Shown here: positions 45,526 through 53,894 of the stretch, one piece after another | Numbering within the stretch: position 1 is the first letter of the stretch | Layout of the letters: the number at the start of each line of letters is the position of its first letter | DNA from: CAVQEK01 sp963711495 | GTDB lineage: Bacteria > Bacteroidota > Bacteroidia > Cytophagales > Cyclobacteriaceae | Length of the DNA stretch: 64,000 nucleotides | Direction: 5' to 3' | Assembly: GCA_963711495.1 (NCBI GenBank) | Contig: CAVQEK010000010.1 | Coordinates: 124,001-188,000, forward strand | Notes under the pieces: generated by a model | Database searches by the model: none | Told to the model about the DNA's origin: nothing | The model's input: only the letters and a program-made list of their open reading frames with translations | Program-made: the position numbers and the translations under genes

Positions 45526-47430
45526 TTGAACAAACCATCAGACATATTAAAACAATACTGGGGCTATTCGACTTTTCGCCCACGACAGGAAGCGATCATT
45601 CAAGCCGTACTTGATGGGAAAGATGCGGTGGCCCTGTTGCCTACCGGCGGCGGAAAATCGGTGTGCTACCAGGTTCCGGCTTTGTGCCGTGACGGCATCT
45701 GCATCGTGGTCTCTCCACTGATTGCCCTGATGAAAGACCAGGTAGACCAACTCAAAAAATTGAACATTAAAGCCACAGCGCTCTATACCGGGCTTACCCG
45801 CCGTGAAATAGACATCACCCTGGACAACTGCATTTATGGCGATTACAAATTATTGTATGTCTCGCCGGAAAGGCTGAAAACAGAAATTTTTGTGGAACGT
45901 GTCGGTAAAATGAAGGTGAACCTCCTGGCCATCGATGAAGCCCATTGCATTTCTCAGTGGGGTTATGATTTCAGGCCATCTTATCTGGATATCGCCGGAT
46001 TCAAAAGCATCATCCTATCCGTAAATACGGTAGCGTTAACAGCGTCTGCCACACCAAAGGTCCTGGAAGATATCTGTAGCCTGCTGGAGTTAAAACAGCC
46101 GGAGATTATTAAAGCCAGCTTTGCCCGGGAAAAATTATCCTACTCAGTCCGTAAAGTCGAAGATAAAGACCGCAAACTGGTGGAAGTGCTCAACAATGTT
46201 CCGGGAAGCGCCATTGTGTATGTTCGCAGTCGTAAGAGCGCCAGGGACATTAGCTCTTTGCTGATGCGCAATCGCCTTTCATCGGATTTCTACCACGCCG
46301 GCCTCAGCAATGCCACCAGGGCTAAAAGACAGGAAATGTGGCAAAAAAACCAGATACGTGTGATGGTGGCCACCAATGCCTTCGGCATGGGCATTGATAA
46401 GAGTAATGTGCGGCTGGTGGTGCATTACAACATACCCGATAATCCGGAATCTTACTATCAGGAGGCAGGCCGGGCAGGACGCGATGGTAATATGGCCTAC
46501 GCGGTGATTGTTTACCAGGAAAAAGATATCCATCTCCTGCGCAAATTTTTCGAACAGTCTTTCCCTCCGATCGACTTCATCAGAAAAGTCTATCAGGCCC
46601 TGGCTAATTATTACAAAATCGCAGTGGGAAGCAGTTACCTGTCCAATTTCGATTTCGATATCCAGGAATTCTGTGAGAATTTCAACTTTCAGCCAGCGGA
46701 TGCGTATCAGGCGTTGAAAAAACTCGAAGAAGATGGATTTATCAATTTGAATGAAAGTTTTTATCACCCCAGCAAAGTGTTCTTCAATATTGCCAAAGAA
46801 AAATTATATGAATTCCAGATTGCCAATGTCAAATTTGACCCGATTATAAAAGCCTTGCTGAGAATCTATGGCGGAGAAATGTTTACCAATTTTTTATCCA
46901 TCTCGGAAACACAACTGGCACGGGTTCTCAATATTTCCTCCTACGCTGTGACCAATCTACTCGACAACCTCGATAAATTGAATGTAATCCAGTACGACAA
47001 AATCAAGGATAAGCCACAGCTTTCATTGCTCACACCGCGTTATGATGCCTCTAAACTCCCCATCAATACCCGCAGGATCCAGGAAAGAAAAGCAGTAAAA
47101 AGTGAGAAGCTGGAAGCGATGATACAGTATGTCACCAGCGTCAACATATGCAGGACACGGCAGTTGCTGGAATATTTTGGAGAAAAGACCACCGATGACT
47201 GCGGCATATGCGATGTATGCATCAGTCAAAAAAAACACTGGGAAAAAGTCGATTATCAGCATTATCACCACCAAATCCTAAAACTTTTGGAATCAGCCAA
47301 TCAATCTGTCGATGAAATCGCCAACCATTTCAAGCCCACCGAACAAACAGAATTTGAAAAGACGTTGAAATTAATGCTGGATTCCGGGGAAATTATCTAC
47401 GATGAATTAGGGAGGTTGATGGTAAAATGA
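45526..47430 (+). CDS. recQ: ATP-dependent DNA helicase RecQ
   Basis: A 634-residue 3'-5' DNA helicase for repair and recombination. Start is TTG 45526 (MNKPSDILKQYWGYSTFRPRQ); no ATG is available near. Walker A LLPTGGGKSVCYQ, DEAH box in AIDEAHCISQWGYDFRPSY, motif VI YYQEAGRAGRDG. The RecQ zinc-binding cysteines are present as CRTRQLL and CGICDVC, followed by a winged-helix end. The C-terminal HRDC domain is not recognisable; the last 55 residues form a different small helical domain. Single gene. Confidence 0.94.
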   Translation: MNKPSDILKQYWGYSTFRPRQEAIIQAVLDGKDAVALLPTGGGKSVCYQVPALCRDGICIVVSPLIALMKDQVDQLKKLNIKATALYTGLTRREIDITLDNCIYGDYKLLYVSPERLKTEIFVERVGKMKVNLLAIDEAHCISQWGYDFRPSYLDIAGFKSIILSVNTVALTASATPKVLEDICSLLELKQPEIIKASFAREKLSYSVRKVEDKDRKLVEVLNNVPGSAIVYVRSRKSARDISSLLMRNRLSSDFYHAGLSNATRAKRQEMWQKNQIRVMVATNAFGMGIDKSNVRLVVHYNIPDNPESYYQEAGRAGRDGNMAYAVIVYQEKDIHLLRKFFEQSFPPIDFIRKVYQALANYYKIAVGSSYLSNFDFDIQEFCENFNFQPADAYQALKKLEEDGFINLNESFYHPSKVFFNIAKEKLYEFQIANVKFDPIIKALLRIYGGEMFTNFLSISETQLARVLNISSYAVTNLLDNLDKLNVIQYDKIKDKPQLSLLTPRYDASKLPINTRRIQERKAVKSEKLEAMIQYVTSVNICRTRQLLEYFGEKTTDDCGICDVCISQKKHWEKVDYQHYHHQILKLLESANQSVDEIANHFKPTEQTEFEKTLKLMLDSGEIIYDELGRLMVK

Positions 47431-47927
47431 TGTCTTTCGGTTAAAGACAAATATTTACTCTTTTATGAATAACCCTGAAAGATCCGCCTTTTTTATGAAT
47501 AATTCGTTCCAAGCGATCGCCAGAAACAGACCACTTTTCCTGTACAGCCAGGAGCCTGAACAAGTCTCGTTGCAGATGTAAACCAGGCAGAACAAACCTC
47601 TGCTACTTTGGCAGAGACAATTATTACCAAAGTTTAATATTTGCCCGGACTTCTAATTGTGTTCCTCGCAAAAAATAATCGGCATCAATGGTCTGTACTC
47701 ATTTCTCTTTTGCTCTTTGTTGCTGAAAAAACTGGATCAGTAAATTCAGACAAAAGCTGTCTCTCTTTCATTATTTACACCAGGCAACAGATCTTCGATT
47801 GTTGGAAGATTGGAATAACGCGAATGTTGTGTGCATGGGGTAAAATGCCAGGGAATAAATTAAATATTGAGTTATTCACTGGGCATCAATTATTGGTTGA
47901 TTTTATTAACTTGATAACCTGAAATAA
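47431..47927. other. intergenic region with a decayed copy of the DUF1080 gene start
   Basis: About 500 bases before the second Gfo/Idh gene. The block 47611-47725 is homologous to the promoter and first codons of the DUF1080 gene at 61245, with its ATG changed to ATC. The 93-codon frame at 47641-47922 is not convincing as protein. Confidence 0.6.
47611..47725 (+). pseudogene. remnant of a DUF1080-type gene: promoter region and first codons
   Basis: This block aligns with 61171-61285 almost without gaps, including the shared 19-mer CAAAGTTTAATATTTGCCC and the words TCTGTACT around the start. At the place of the other gene's ATG it has ATC (ATCAATGGTCTGTAC against ATGAATCGTCTGTAC). The similarity fades after about 20 codons. 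The block therefore looks like the broken 5' end of a duplicated gene, now upstream of the Gfo/Idh gene. Confidence 0.6.
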
Positions 47928-49301
47928 ATGAAACCAATCACCGATATCATGGAAAATAAAGATACTTCCAGAAGAACATTTTTAAAAAAATCCGCCGGTG
48001 CTTCCGCCGCTTTAATTGTCGGCAGCACGCTGCCGGGTTACAGTGCGCTGAGTTATAGCCGGATAGTCGGAGCCAATGAAAAGATCAGGGTGTCTGCCAT
48101 TGGGGTGAATTCCAGGGGCTATGCACTTGCCCGGAATTTCGCCAGTCAGCCAAATTGCGAGGTGGCCCATGTTTGTGATGTTGACAGCCGCGCCATTGAG
48201 AAATGTTTAAACGGCATAGCAGAACGCCAGGAATTAAAAGCAAAAGGCTTCGGAGATTTCCGCAAGTCGCTGGAGTCGAAGGATATTGATGCTGTGTTTG
48301 TTGCCACTCCCGACCATTGGCATGCTCCCGCTTCCATGCTTGCCATGCAGGCTGGAAAACATGTGTATGTGGAGAAGCCGTGCAGTCATAATCCCCATGA
48401 AGGTGAAATGTTGGTTGAGGCGGCCAAAAAATATAACAAAGTTGTGCAAATGGGCAGCCAAAGGCGTTCCTGGCCCAATGTTATGAAAGCCATTGAAGCG
48501 TTAAAGAACGGGGTGATCGGCCGCGCATATTTCGGCAAAAGCTGGTACACCAACAATCGCGGCCCTATTGGTGAGGGCAAGGCGGTAGCGGTACCGGAGT
48601 GGCTCAATTGGGACCTGTGGCAAGGCCCGGCGCCAAGGGAAACATATCGAGACAATATTGTCCATTACAACTGGCACTGGTTCTGGAACTGGGGGACCGG
48701 TGAGGCGTTGAACAACGGCACCCACATGATCGACCTGCTGCGCTGGGGCCTGAATGTCGATTATCCTGTGCGGGTGAGCTCCAACGGCGGGCGATACCGG
48801 TACGATGATGATTGGGAAACACCCGACACCCAGGTGATCAGCCTCGACTTCGACAAAGACATTACCATGACCTGGGAAGGAAGAAGCTGCAATGGTAAGC
48901 CCATAGAAGGGAGTTCCGTTGGTGTCCTGTTTTTCGGCGAAAAAGGAAGTCTGTTGATCCCCGCCGGAAACAGCTACACCATCTTCGATCTGGATGGCAA
49001 GGTTGTGGAAGAGGTGAAAGATGATTTTACAGTAGACGCCAGAAATAAAGCCGATCCCGCTCAGAATCTCGATGCCCTGCACATTCAGAATTTTTTCAGC
49101 GCCATTTCCAAAGGAGCAACCTTGAATGCCGATATTGCCACGGGATATAAAAGTACTTTGCTGGTCCAGTTGGGAAATATTGCGCAGCGTGCCGGAAATT
49201 CTATTAATATTGACCCGAAAACGGGACATATTCTAAACGATAAAACGGCAGAAAGTTTTTGGTCGAGAAGTTATGAACAAGGCTGGGAAATGAAACTGTA
49301 A
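47928..49301 (+). CDS. Tat-exported Gfo/Idh/MocA family oxidoreductase
   Basis: 457 residues. Twin-arginine signal in SRRTFLKKSAGASAALIVGS, then the Rossmann domain (VSAIGVNSRGYALARNFASQ), the family motif VEKPCSHNP near residue 150 and WHWFWNWGTGEALNNGTHMIDL in the C-terminal domain. Same subfamily as the gene at 7103. Likely oxidises or reduces a sugar derivative in the periplasm with a tightly bound NAD(P). An internal ATG at 47949 is an alternative start. An operon partner starts 18 bp downstream. Confidence 0.9.
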   Translation: MKPITDIMENKDTSRRTFLKKSAGASAALIVGSTLPGYSALSYSRIVGANEKIRVSAIGVNSRGYALARNFASQPNCEVAHVCDVDSRAIEKCLNGIAERQELKAKGFGDFRKSLESKDIDAVFVATPDHWHAPASMLAMQAGKHVYVEKPCSHNPHEGEMLVEAAKKYNKVVQMGSQRRSWPNVMKAIEALKNGVIGRAYFGKSWYTNNRGPIGEGKAVAVPEWLNWDLWQGPAPRETYRDNIVHYNWHWFWNWGTGEALNNGTHMIDLLRWGLNVDYPVRVSSNGGRYRYDDDWETPDTQVISLDFDKDITMTWEGRSCNGKPIEGSSVGVLFFGEKGSLLIPAGNSYTIFDLDGKVVEEVKDDFTVDARNKADPAQNLDALHIQNFFSAISKGATLNADIATGYKSTLLVQLGNIAQRAGNSINIDPKTGHILNDKTAESFWSRSYEQGWEMKL

Positions 49302-49319
49302 TTGAAAAAAGAAGCGAAA

Positions 49320-49829
49320 ATGGAACCAACACCCGAAGATCTTATAGAAAAAAGCATTAAAGGAATACTGGAAGCAATCATTAAAAGTGCCGGGGATTTT
49401 TTTGCGGGACGTAAAGCCAATAAGAAGAAAAAGTTGCATTTTCTCTCGGAAGACCTGACCAGGATTGCCGATCTACTCGATAAAGCCAGGGCCAAATTCC
49501 AGAAAAAGGAAATCCCAAAAGACGAGGCCGTACGCCTTGATATTATTATTGACTACGCCGATAAGCTGGCCGCGCCATTTAAAAAAAAGTATCCTAAACT
49601 CGCCGAAGTATTCGATGTGCTTTTACCGGACGTGGCCAGTCAAATGCAGCTTGCAGACTATGTTATAGATGGAAAGCCGAGAGGAGATGCGCTGCTCAGT
49701 GACGACAAGAAAAGTATCCGGCTTCACTTCACCCCGGAAGATCAAATCGATAAAGCCTACAAGGAATTGGGAAATGCTTCAAGCATTATCAAAGAGCATA
49801 GCAGAAAGTTCGAGCAGTTGAGCGAATAG
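49320..49829 (+). CDS. hypothetical helical protein
   Basis: 169 residues from ATG 49320 (MEPTPEDLIEKSIKGILEAI). Charged and mostly helical, with lysine clusters (RKANKKKKLHF) and a regular FLSEDLTRIADLLDKARAKF helix; no signal peptide or membrane span. Not recognised. It follows the oxidoreductase gene by 18 bp, so they are probably co-transcribed, although the products would be in different compartments. Confidence 0.65.
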   Translation: MEPTPEDLIEKSIKGILEAIIKSAGDFFAGRKANKKKKLHFLSEDLTRIADLLDKARAKFQKKEIPKDEAVRLDIIIDYADKLAAPFKKKYPKLAEVFDVLLPDVASQMQLADYVIDGKPRGDALLSDDKKSIRLHFTPEDQIDKAYKELGNASSIIKEHSRKFEQLSE

Positions 49830-49943
49830 ATCAGCATCTAAGATGATTTTTAGCCGGTTGGTAACCGATATTTTGTTGAATGATCAATTATGTCTTAATT
49901 TTCTTATCTTGATTAAATTATCTAATCCTAATCAAATAAAATC

Positions 49944-50465
49944 ATGAAACAATTAAGACTTGCCTATTCAGGTATTTTTATCGCTATGCTGTTTATTGGA
50001 TGCCAACCTAAACAGGATAATTCTGCAAAAGAAGCATTTGAAAAAAATTCTAAAACCGTGCTCTCCTATCTGGATGCATTTCAGAATGAAAATGTCGATT
50101 ATTCATCTTTTTATTCAGATGATGTGATCTTGCGTGGAACCGGTTTTGGAGATAAGGACACCATAAATTTAGACGGGATCAAGGCCAATGACCAAAGGCT
50201 CTGGAAAGCATATGATTTGAAATTGGTCGATGATCCGGTGCAATTATTGCCTGGTGTAAATCAGGATACTAAATTACCCGATGGTTCCGTACGTTATTAT
50301 GGTAACTGGAAAGTTACGCTGCCCGCCACAGATTCTACAGAAGCAAAATCAGGGATCTTAAAATTGTACGAATCTTTTGATTTCGATAAAGATGGTAAAA
50401 TATTATATCAGCAATATTATGGTGATTTTGGCGGGCTATTTGGCTATTTAAATAGCACCGAATAA
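49944..50465 (+). CDS. SnoaL/NTF2-like lipoprotein
   Basis: 173 residues. Lipobox signal (SGIFIAMLFIGCQPKQD), then a single domain with the cone-shaped NTF2/SnoaL pattern: VLSYLDAFQNENVDYSSFYSDDVILRG near the start, a central acidic loop, and LYESFDFDKDGKILYQQYYGDFGG at the end. The role of such stand-alone lipoproteins in this phylum is unknown. A strong terminator follows 26 bp after the stop. Confidence 0.75.
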   Translation: MKQLRLAYSGIFIAMLFIGCQPKQDNSAKEAFEKNSKTVLSYLDAFQNENVDYSSFYSDDVILRGTGFGDKDTINLDGIKANDQRLWKAYDLKLVDDPVQLLPGVNQDTKLPDGSVRYYGNWKVTLPATDSTEAKSGILKLYESFDFDKDGKILYQQYYGDFGGLFGYLNSTE

Positions 50466-50490
50466 TCCTTTGCAACATTATTGAAAATTT

Positions 50491-50523
50491 AAAAGCCTTT
50501 ATAAACATTTATAAGGGCTTTTT
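50491..50523 (+). terminator. rho-independent terminator after SnoaL-like lipoprotein
   Basis: Long stem AAAAGCCTTTATAAA/TTTATAAGGGCTTTT with a single G-U pair, ending in TTTTT. Confidence 0.85.
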
Positions 50524-50876
50524 CATAAATTCTGATTTGCTCATTTGAAGACGAATGTCGAACAATTCGCTCCCTACGTGGCCAACGAATATCGATACAG
50601 CGAACTTGGCAAGCCTCATCATTGCTATTTAAACAAAGTACTTGCTGGTGCCGTCGAGAATGGCCTCTCCCTCTATTGCAGCCATCCCCTTGTGATTTCC
50701 CTTAAGTCTGCAAATTGCATTCTGTTCCCCCGAAAATCTTAATTTTATCAATTTGTGGCTGGAAAATTCCTCAACGTTCGGGGCGAATTATTTATTTAGT
50801 GATGAAAGCATAAAAGGGAAGAGATGTTATTTTTATGAATTATTGTTAGCAGCAGGTGTAAAAAGACAGCATTACA
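50524..50876. other. gene-free region holding the first copy of the structured repeat
   Basis: Between the terminator at 50491 and the DUF6884 remnant. A 65-codon frame at 50545-50742 runs into the repeat and is not credible. The second half is repeat copy 1. Confidence 0.6.
50670..50840 (+). repeat. 172-bp palindromic repeat, copy 1 (diverged)
   Basis: 171 bp, colinear with copies 2 and 3 from CCTCTA at the left to TTTTATGAA at the right. It is the most diverged copy: the left hairpin is broken (GCAGCCATCCCCTTG), yet the central hairpin is rebuilt as GGAA/TTCC and an outer stem as TTCCC/GGGAA. It lies 36 bp before the DUF6884 start. Confidence 0.8.
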
Positions 50877-51332
50877 ATGAAACGAATTGTATTAATATCT
50901 TGTGTTTCCAGAAAAGGCGATAAAAAAGCGAAAGCGAAGGATTTATATTAGGGTCCGCTTTTTACAAACAGCTTGGCTTTTGGAAAGACACTAAATCCGG
51001 ATAAAATTTTTATTCTTTCAGCCTTACATCATTTAGTCGACCTTGACCAAGAAATCGAACCTTATGACGTTACTTTAAGCTAGGTGCCCCCTGACAAGAA
51101 GGTTAAGAATCCAAAATTGAGAGTTTTATCTAAGGAAGAAGCAAAATTATGGGGACAAAAAGTACTTGAACAATTAGAAAAAGTGGCAGACCTCAAAAAT
51201 GATGAGTTTATCATATTGGCAGGACAGTCATATGTCAAGCCGATTATAAAAGATATAACAAATATTAAAGAGCCATTGAAAGGACTAAAACAAGGAGAAA
51301 GAGTTAAATTTTTAGCAAGTAAACTATCATGA
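50877..51332 (+). pseudogene. DUF6884-like (YaaA-related) protein gene with two in-frame TAG codons
   Basis: One uninterrupted reading frame from ATG 50877 (MKRIVLISCVSRKGDKKAKAKDLY) to the stop at 51332 reads as a full DUF6884-type protein of about 150 residues, except for TAG codons at about 50949-50951 (DLY*GPLFTNS) and 51081-51083 (DVTLS*VPPDKK). Family blocks kept: PDKIFILSALHHLVDLDQEIEPYD and FIILAGQSYVKPI. Apart from the two stops the sequence is not eroded, so loss is recent, or the stops are read through, or they are errors. The last four bases overlap the start of the GIY-YIG gene (ATGA), so the two were coupled. Confidence 0.7.
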
Positions 51333-52000
51333 CATCACTGGCTTCCAGACTTCATATTTTATTCAACGGACAAAGGCGATTCTCATTTCCGTTTAAACAA
51401 CAGGAAAATGAAATTCCAGAAAATGGTATATCTATAATTTTTGAGAATGGAGAAAAATTCGGCGATTTGGATAGGATTGTTCGGGTTGGTACTCACACAG
51501 GAGATAAACAATTACGTTCCCGTCTGAATCAACATTTTATAAAAGAAAATAAAAACAGGAGTATTTTTAGAAAAAACATTGGTCGTTGCCTTTTAAACAA
51601 GGAAAAAGATTCTTATTTGTCTTTGTGGGAACTTGACACGACATCAAAGGCAGACAAAGAAAAATATTTAAAACTGCTTGACCTTGACTTTGAAAAACAA
51701 ATCGAAAAAAGGATTAGTGATTATATCCAAACGAATTTATCATTTTGCATTTTTCAAGTTGACACAAAAGAACAAAGACTTTTTTGGAAAAGTAAGATTA
51801 TTTCGACACTTGCAAAATCAGGAGAATTAAAGCCATCAAAAAATTGGTTGGGTAATAACTCAACAAAAGACAAAATAAAAACAATCGGACTTTGGCAGAT
51901 AAATGAGTTGTTTAATGAATCTTTGACAGAACAAGAATTTGAAATATTAAAAAATCAGATATTAAGAAAAAAAACCTCTATCGCAAGCGTCCGCTTGTGA
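51329..52000 (+). CDS. GIY-YIG nuclease-like protein
   Basis: 223 residues, AT-rich. The N-terminal 95 residues show a GIY-YIG-like pattern: NGISIIFENGE, then IVRVGTHTGDKQLRSRLNQHF with glycine and arginine at the usual places, and KNIGRCLLNK. The rest is helical with no known domain. The start overlaps the DUF6884 stop by 4 bp. The final residues (TSIASVRL) are encoded by the left end of repeat copy 2, so the original C-terminus was probably replaced. This two-gene arrangement looks like accessory, possibly defence, cargo. Confidence 0.65.
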   Translation: MTSLASRLHILFNGQRRFSFPFKQQENEIPENGISIIFENGEKFGDLDRIVRVGTHTGDKQLRSRLNQHFIKENKNRSIFRKNIGRCLLNKEKDSYLSLWELDTTSKADKEKYLKLLDLDFEKQIEKRISDYIQTNLSFCIFQVDTKEQRLFWKSKIISTLAKSGELKPSKNWLGNNSTKDKIKTIGLWQINELFNESLTEQEFEILKNQILRKKTSIASVRL

Positions 52001-52146
52001 TTTTTCTTAACTCTACAAACGGCAATCCATTCCTCTAAAAATCTCAAATTTATCATTTGGTGCCTGATAAATTTCTCAATGTTCAAGCCAAATGATTAAC
52101 TTAGTGATATAAGCAGACGAATGGAATAGTTATTATTTTTATGAAG
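51975..52146 (+). repeat. 172-bp palindromic repeat, copy 2
   Basis: Starts CCTCTATCGCAAGCG inside the 3' end of the GIY-YIG gene and ends ATGAAG. The left hairpin CAAGCG/CGCTTG is followed by TTTTT and may terminate transcription. Two long arms pair imperfectly (AATCCATTC with GAATGGAAT, CATTTGG with CCAAATG) around a central AAATTT palindrome. The SRPBCC gene starts 26 bp after it. Confidence 0.85.
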
Positions 52147-52172
52147 TGGTGGGCAGTAATTCAAAAAAAACC

Positions 52173-52601
52173 ATGAACACAAATCAACCTATGACCAAAA
52201 CCAATAATAACTTCGGGATCTATCACGATTTGATCATAAACGCGCCGGTCCAAAAGGTGTTTCAGGCAGTCTCCGAACCAAAAAATTTGATTCATTGGTG
52301 GCCTCAAAGATGTAGTGGAAACCCAAAAATTGGACAGGAATACAATTTCCACTGCACAACGGAATATGACTGGTACAGACAAGTAATTACATTCATACCT
52401 AACCGGAGTTTCCACGTAAAAATGACTAAGTCGGACCCGCACTGGGATGCAACTACATTTGGGTTCGATATTGAAGAGCACAACGGAAATACAATGCTTC
52501 ATTTCATTCATTTGAATTGGCCGGAATGTAATTCGCACTACCGGATAGCATCATTTTGCTGGGCAATGTTGCTCAAAGGACTCGAGGACTATGTCGAATA
52601 A
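52173..52601 (+). CDS. SRPBCC (START/AHSA1-like) domain protein
   Basis: 142 residues from ATG 52173 (MNTNQPMTKTNNNFG). The fold pattern of the SRPBCC superfamily is clear: IYHDLIINAPVQKVFQAVSEP and LIHWWPQRCSGNPKIGQEYNF, ending with a long C-terminal helix (SFCWAMLLKGLEDYVE). Binds hydrophobic ligands or acts on small aromatic compounds in other members; ligand unknown here. First gene after repeat copy 2. Confidence 0.85.
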   Translation: MNTNQPMTKTNNNFGIYHDLIINAPVQKVFQAVSEPKNLIHWWPQRCSGNPKIGQEYNFHCTTEYDWYRQVITFIPNRSFHVKMTKSDPHWDATTFGFDIEEHNGNTMLHFIHLNWPECNSHYRIASFCWAMLLKGLEDYVE

Positions 52602-52754
52602 GGAATAATTGTACCTTTTGAAGCGCGGAGTTAAACATGCTGTAAACTTTATATGAAACTTGCAACTCATGGAGGATAACTGACATTAAATTGTCAATGG
52701 CAATTCCGTGAGCAGGTCGATATATTATTCAAAACAATAATAACTATCAAGATT

Positions 52755-53624
52755 ATGGTATCCGGTATTCAAAAAGAAAAAGCTGAAAAGTTCCTGAAAT
52801 TTCACCAGGACAAAGAAATTTTGGTGTTGTTAAACTCCTGGGACATCGGGAGTTCCAAATTAATAGAAGCCTGTGGCTATAGAGCAATCGCAACAACAAG
52901 TATGGGCATTGCTGCCTCCCTGGGTTATCCCGACTGCCAGGTAATAACATTGTCAGAAATGATTGATGTGATGACGGGGATCGTAAATGCTGTCACGGTA
53001 CCGGTAACTGTGGATATAGAAGCCGGATATGGAAATAATTTAAATGAAATCATTGAGTCGGTTAAAAAGATCATCGCCACAGGAATTGTGGGAATAAACA
53101 TCGAAGACAGCATTGATCTAAGTCCGGTATTAATTGACGAGATGGAATTTTGTGAAAGAATTGCCGCCATTCGCGCATTATCCGATTCGCTGGGCTTTCA
53201 TCTGGTAATCAATGCAAGGACCGATTCATTTTATACTTCGTCGGGTTCGCCACAACAAAAACTATCGGAATCAATAAGGCGCGGCAACAAATACCGGGAA
53301 GCAGGTGCAGACTGCATATTTGTTCAGCCTGTATGGGAAAAAGAAACGATTTCAACACTGGTTAAAGAAATTAACGCCCCAATTAATATTCTTTCAAATC
53401 CATCAATTGGGGCAGGACTGCCCCCATCAATTCGTGAACTGCAGGATTTGGGTGTCGCCCGGGTAAGCCTGGGTTCAAGTGTGATGAAAGCCACTTTAGC
53501 GTTAATTAAAAAAATTGCTGACGAACTATCGGAAAGAGGGACGTATAATATTTTATTAGATGCGCTCACACCGCTTCCCGACGCGGTATTGGCCTATAAA
53601 ATGGCAATAGGATTGAATAAATGA
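52755..53624 (+). CDS. isocitrate lyase/phosphoenolpyruvate mutase family protein
   Basis: 289 residues forming the PEP-mutase/isocitrate-lyase barrel. Family elements: LLNSWDIGSSKLIEACGYRAIATTS, the Mg2+-binding VTVDIEAGYGNN, GINIEDSI, and LVINARTDSF. It lacks the isocitrate-lyase KKCGH motif, so a PEP mutase, oxaloacetate-hydrolase or carboxyvinyl-type role is more likely. The substrate cannot be set from sequence. It follows the SRPBCC gene by 153 bp in the same cargo segment, and a perfect hairpin (53670-53696) lies just after it. Confidence 0.88.
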   Translation: MVSGIQKEKAEKFLKFHQDKEILVLLNSWDIGSSKLIEACGYRAIATTSMGIAASLGYPDCQVITLSEMIDVMTGIVNAVTVPVTVDIEAGYGNNLNEIIESVKKIIATGIVGINIEDSIDLSPVLIDEMEFCERIAAIRALSDSLGFHLVINARTDSFYTSSGSPQQKLSESIRRGNKYREAGADCIFVQPVWEKETISTLVKEINAPINILSNPSIGAGLPPSIRELQDLGVARVSLGSSVMKATLALIKKIADELSERGTYNILLDALTPLPDAVLAYKMAIGLNK

Positions 53625-53669
53625 AGACGGTAACACCATAATGAGCATGCAGGTCTAAATGGCTTGCAA

Positions 53670-53696
53670 AGGTAGCCTCCTGAAAAAAGGCTACCT
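53670..53696 (+). repeat. perfect inverted repeat between the PEP-mutase gene and repeat copy 3
   Basis: Stem AGGTAGCCT/AGGCTACCT (53670-53678 with 53688-53696) with a CCTGAAAAA loop. There is no T-run after it, so it is a stable hairpin but not a normal terminator. It abuts the left end of repeat copy 3. Confidence 0.7.
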
Positions 53697-53869
53697 CCTC
53701 TACCCCAAGCGTCCGCTTGTGATTTTCCTCAACTCTACACACGGCAATCCATTCCCCCTAAAAACATCGAATTTATCCATTTGTGGCGAGAAAATTTCTC
53801 AACATTGGGGCCAAATGATTAATTTCGCGATATAAGTGGGTGAATGGAATAGTTGTTACTTTTATGAAG
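53697..53869 (+). repeat. 172-bp palindromic repeat, copy 3
   Basis: 173 bp from CCTCTACCCCAAGCG to ATGAAG. It shows the cleanest fold: left hairpin CAAGCG/CGCTTG, outer arms AATCCATTC/GAATGGAAT, inner arms CATTTG/CAAATG, and a central GAGAAA/TTTCTC palindrome with a one-base loop. The DoxX-like gene starts 25 bp after it. Confidence 0.85.
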
Positions 53870-53894
53870 TAATGGTGTTTAAATCAGGAAAGAA

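Noticed and set aside
47641..47922. 93-codon ORF before the second Gfo/Idh gene
   Set aside because: It starts in the middle of a block homologous to a promoter region and does not follow the frame of the gene remnant.
50545..50742. 65-codon ORF before the DUF6884 remnant
   Set aside because: TTG start, no protein-like features, and its 3' half is repeat copy 1.
50670..53869. Reading the 172-bp repeats as classical integron attC sites
   Set aside because: The layout (cargo, hairpin site, cargo) fits, but the required GTTRRRY core and its RYYYAAC partner are not found at the ends, copy 1 even lacks the AAC, and no integrase gene is in the window.
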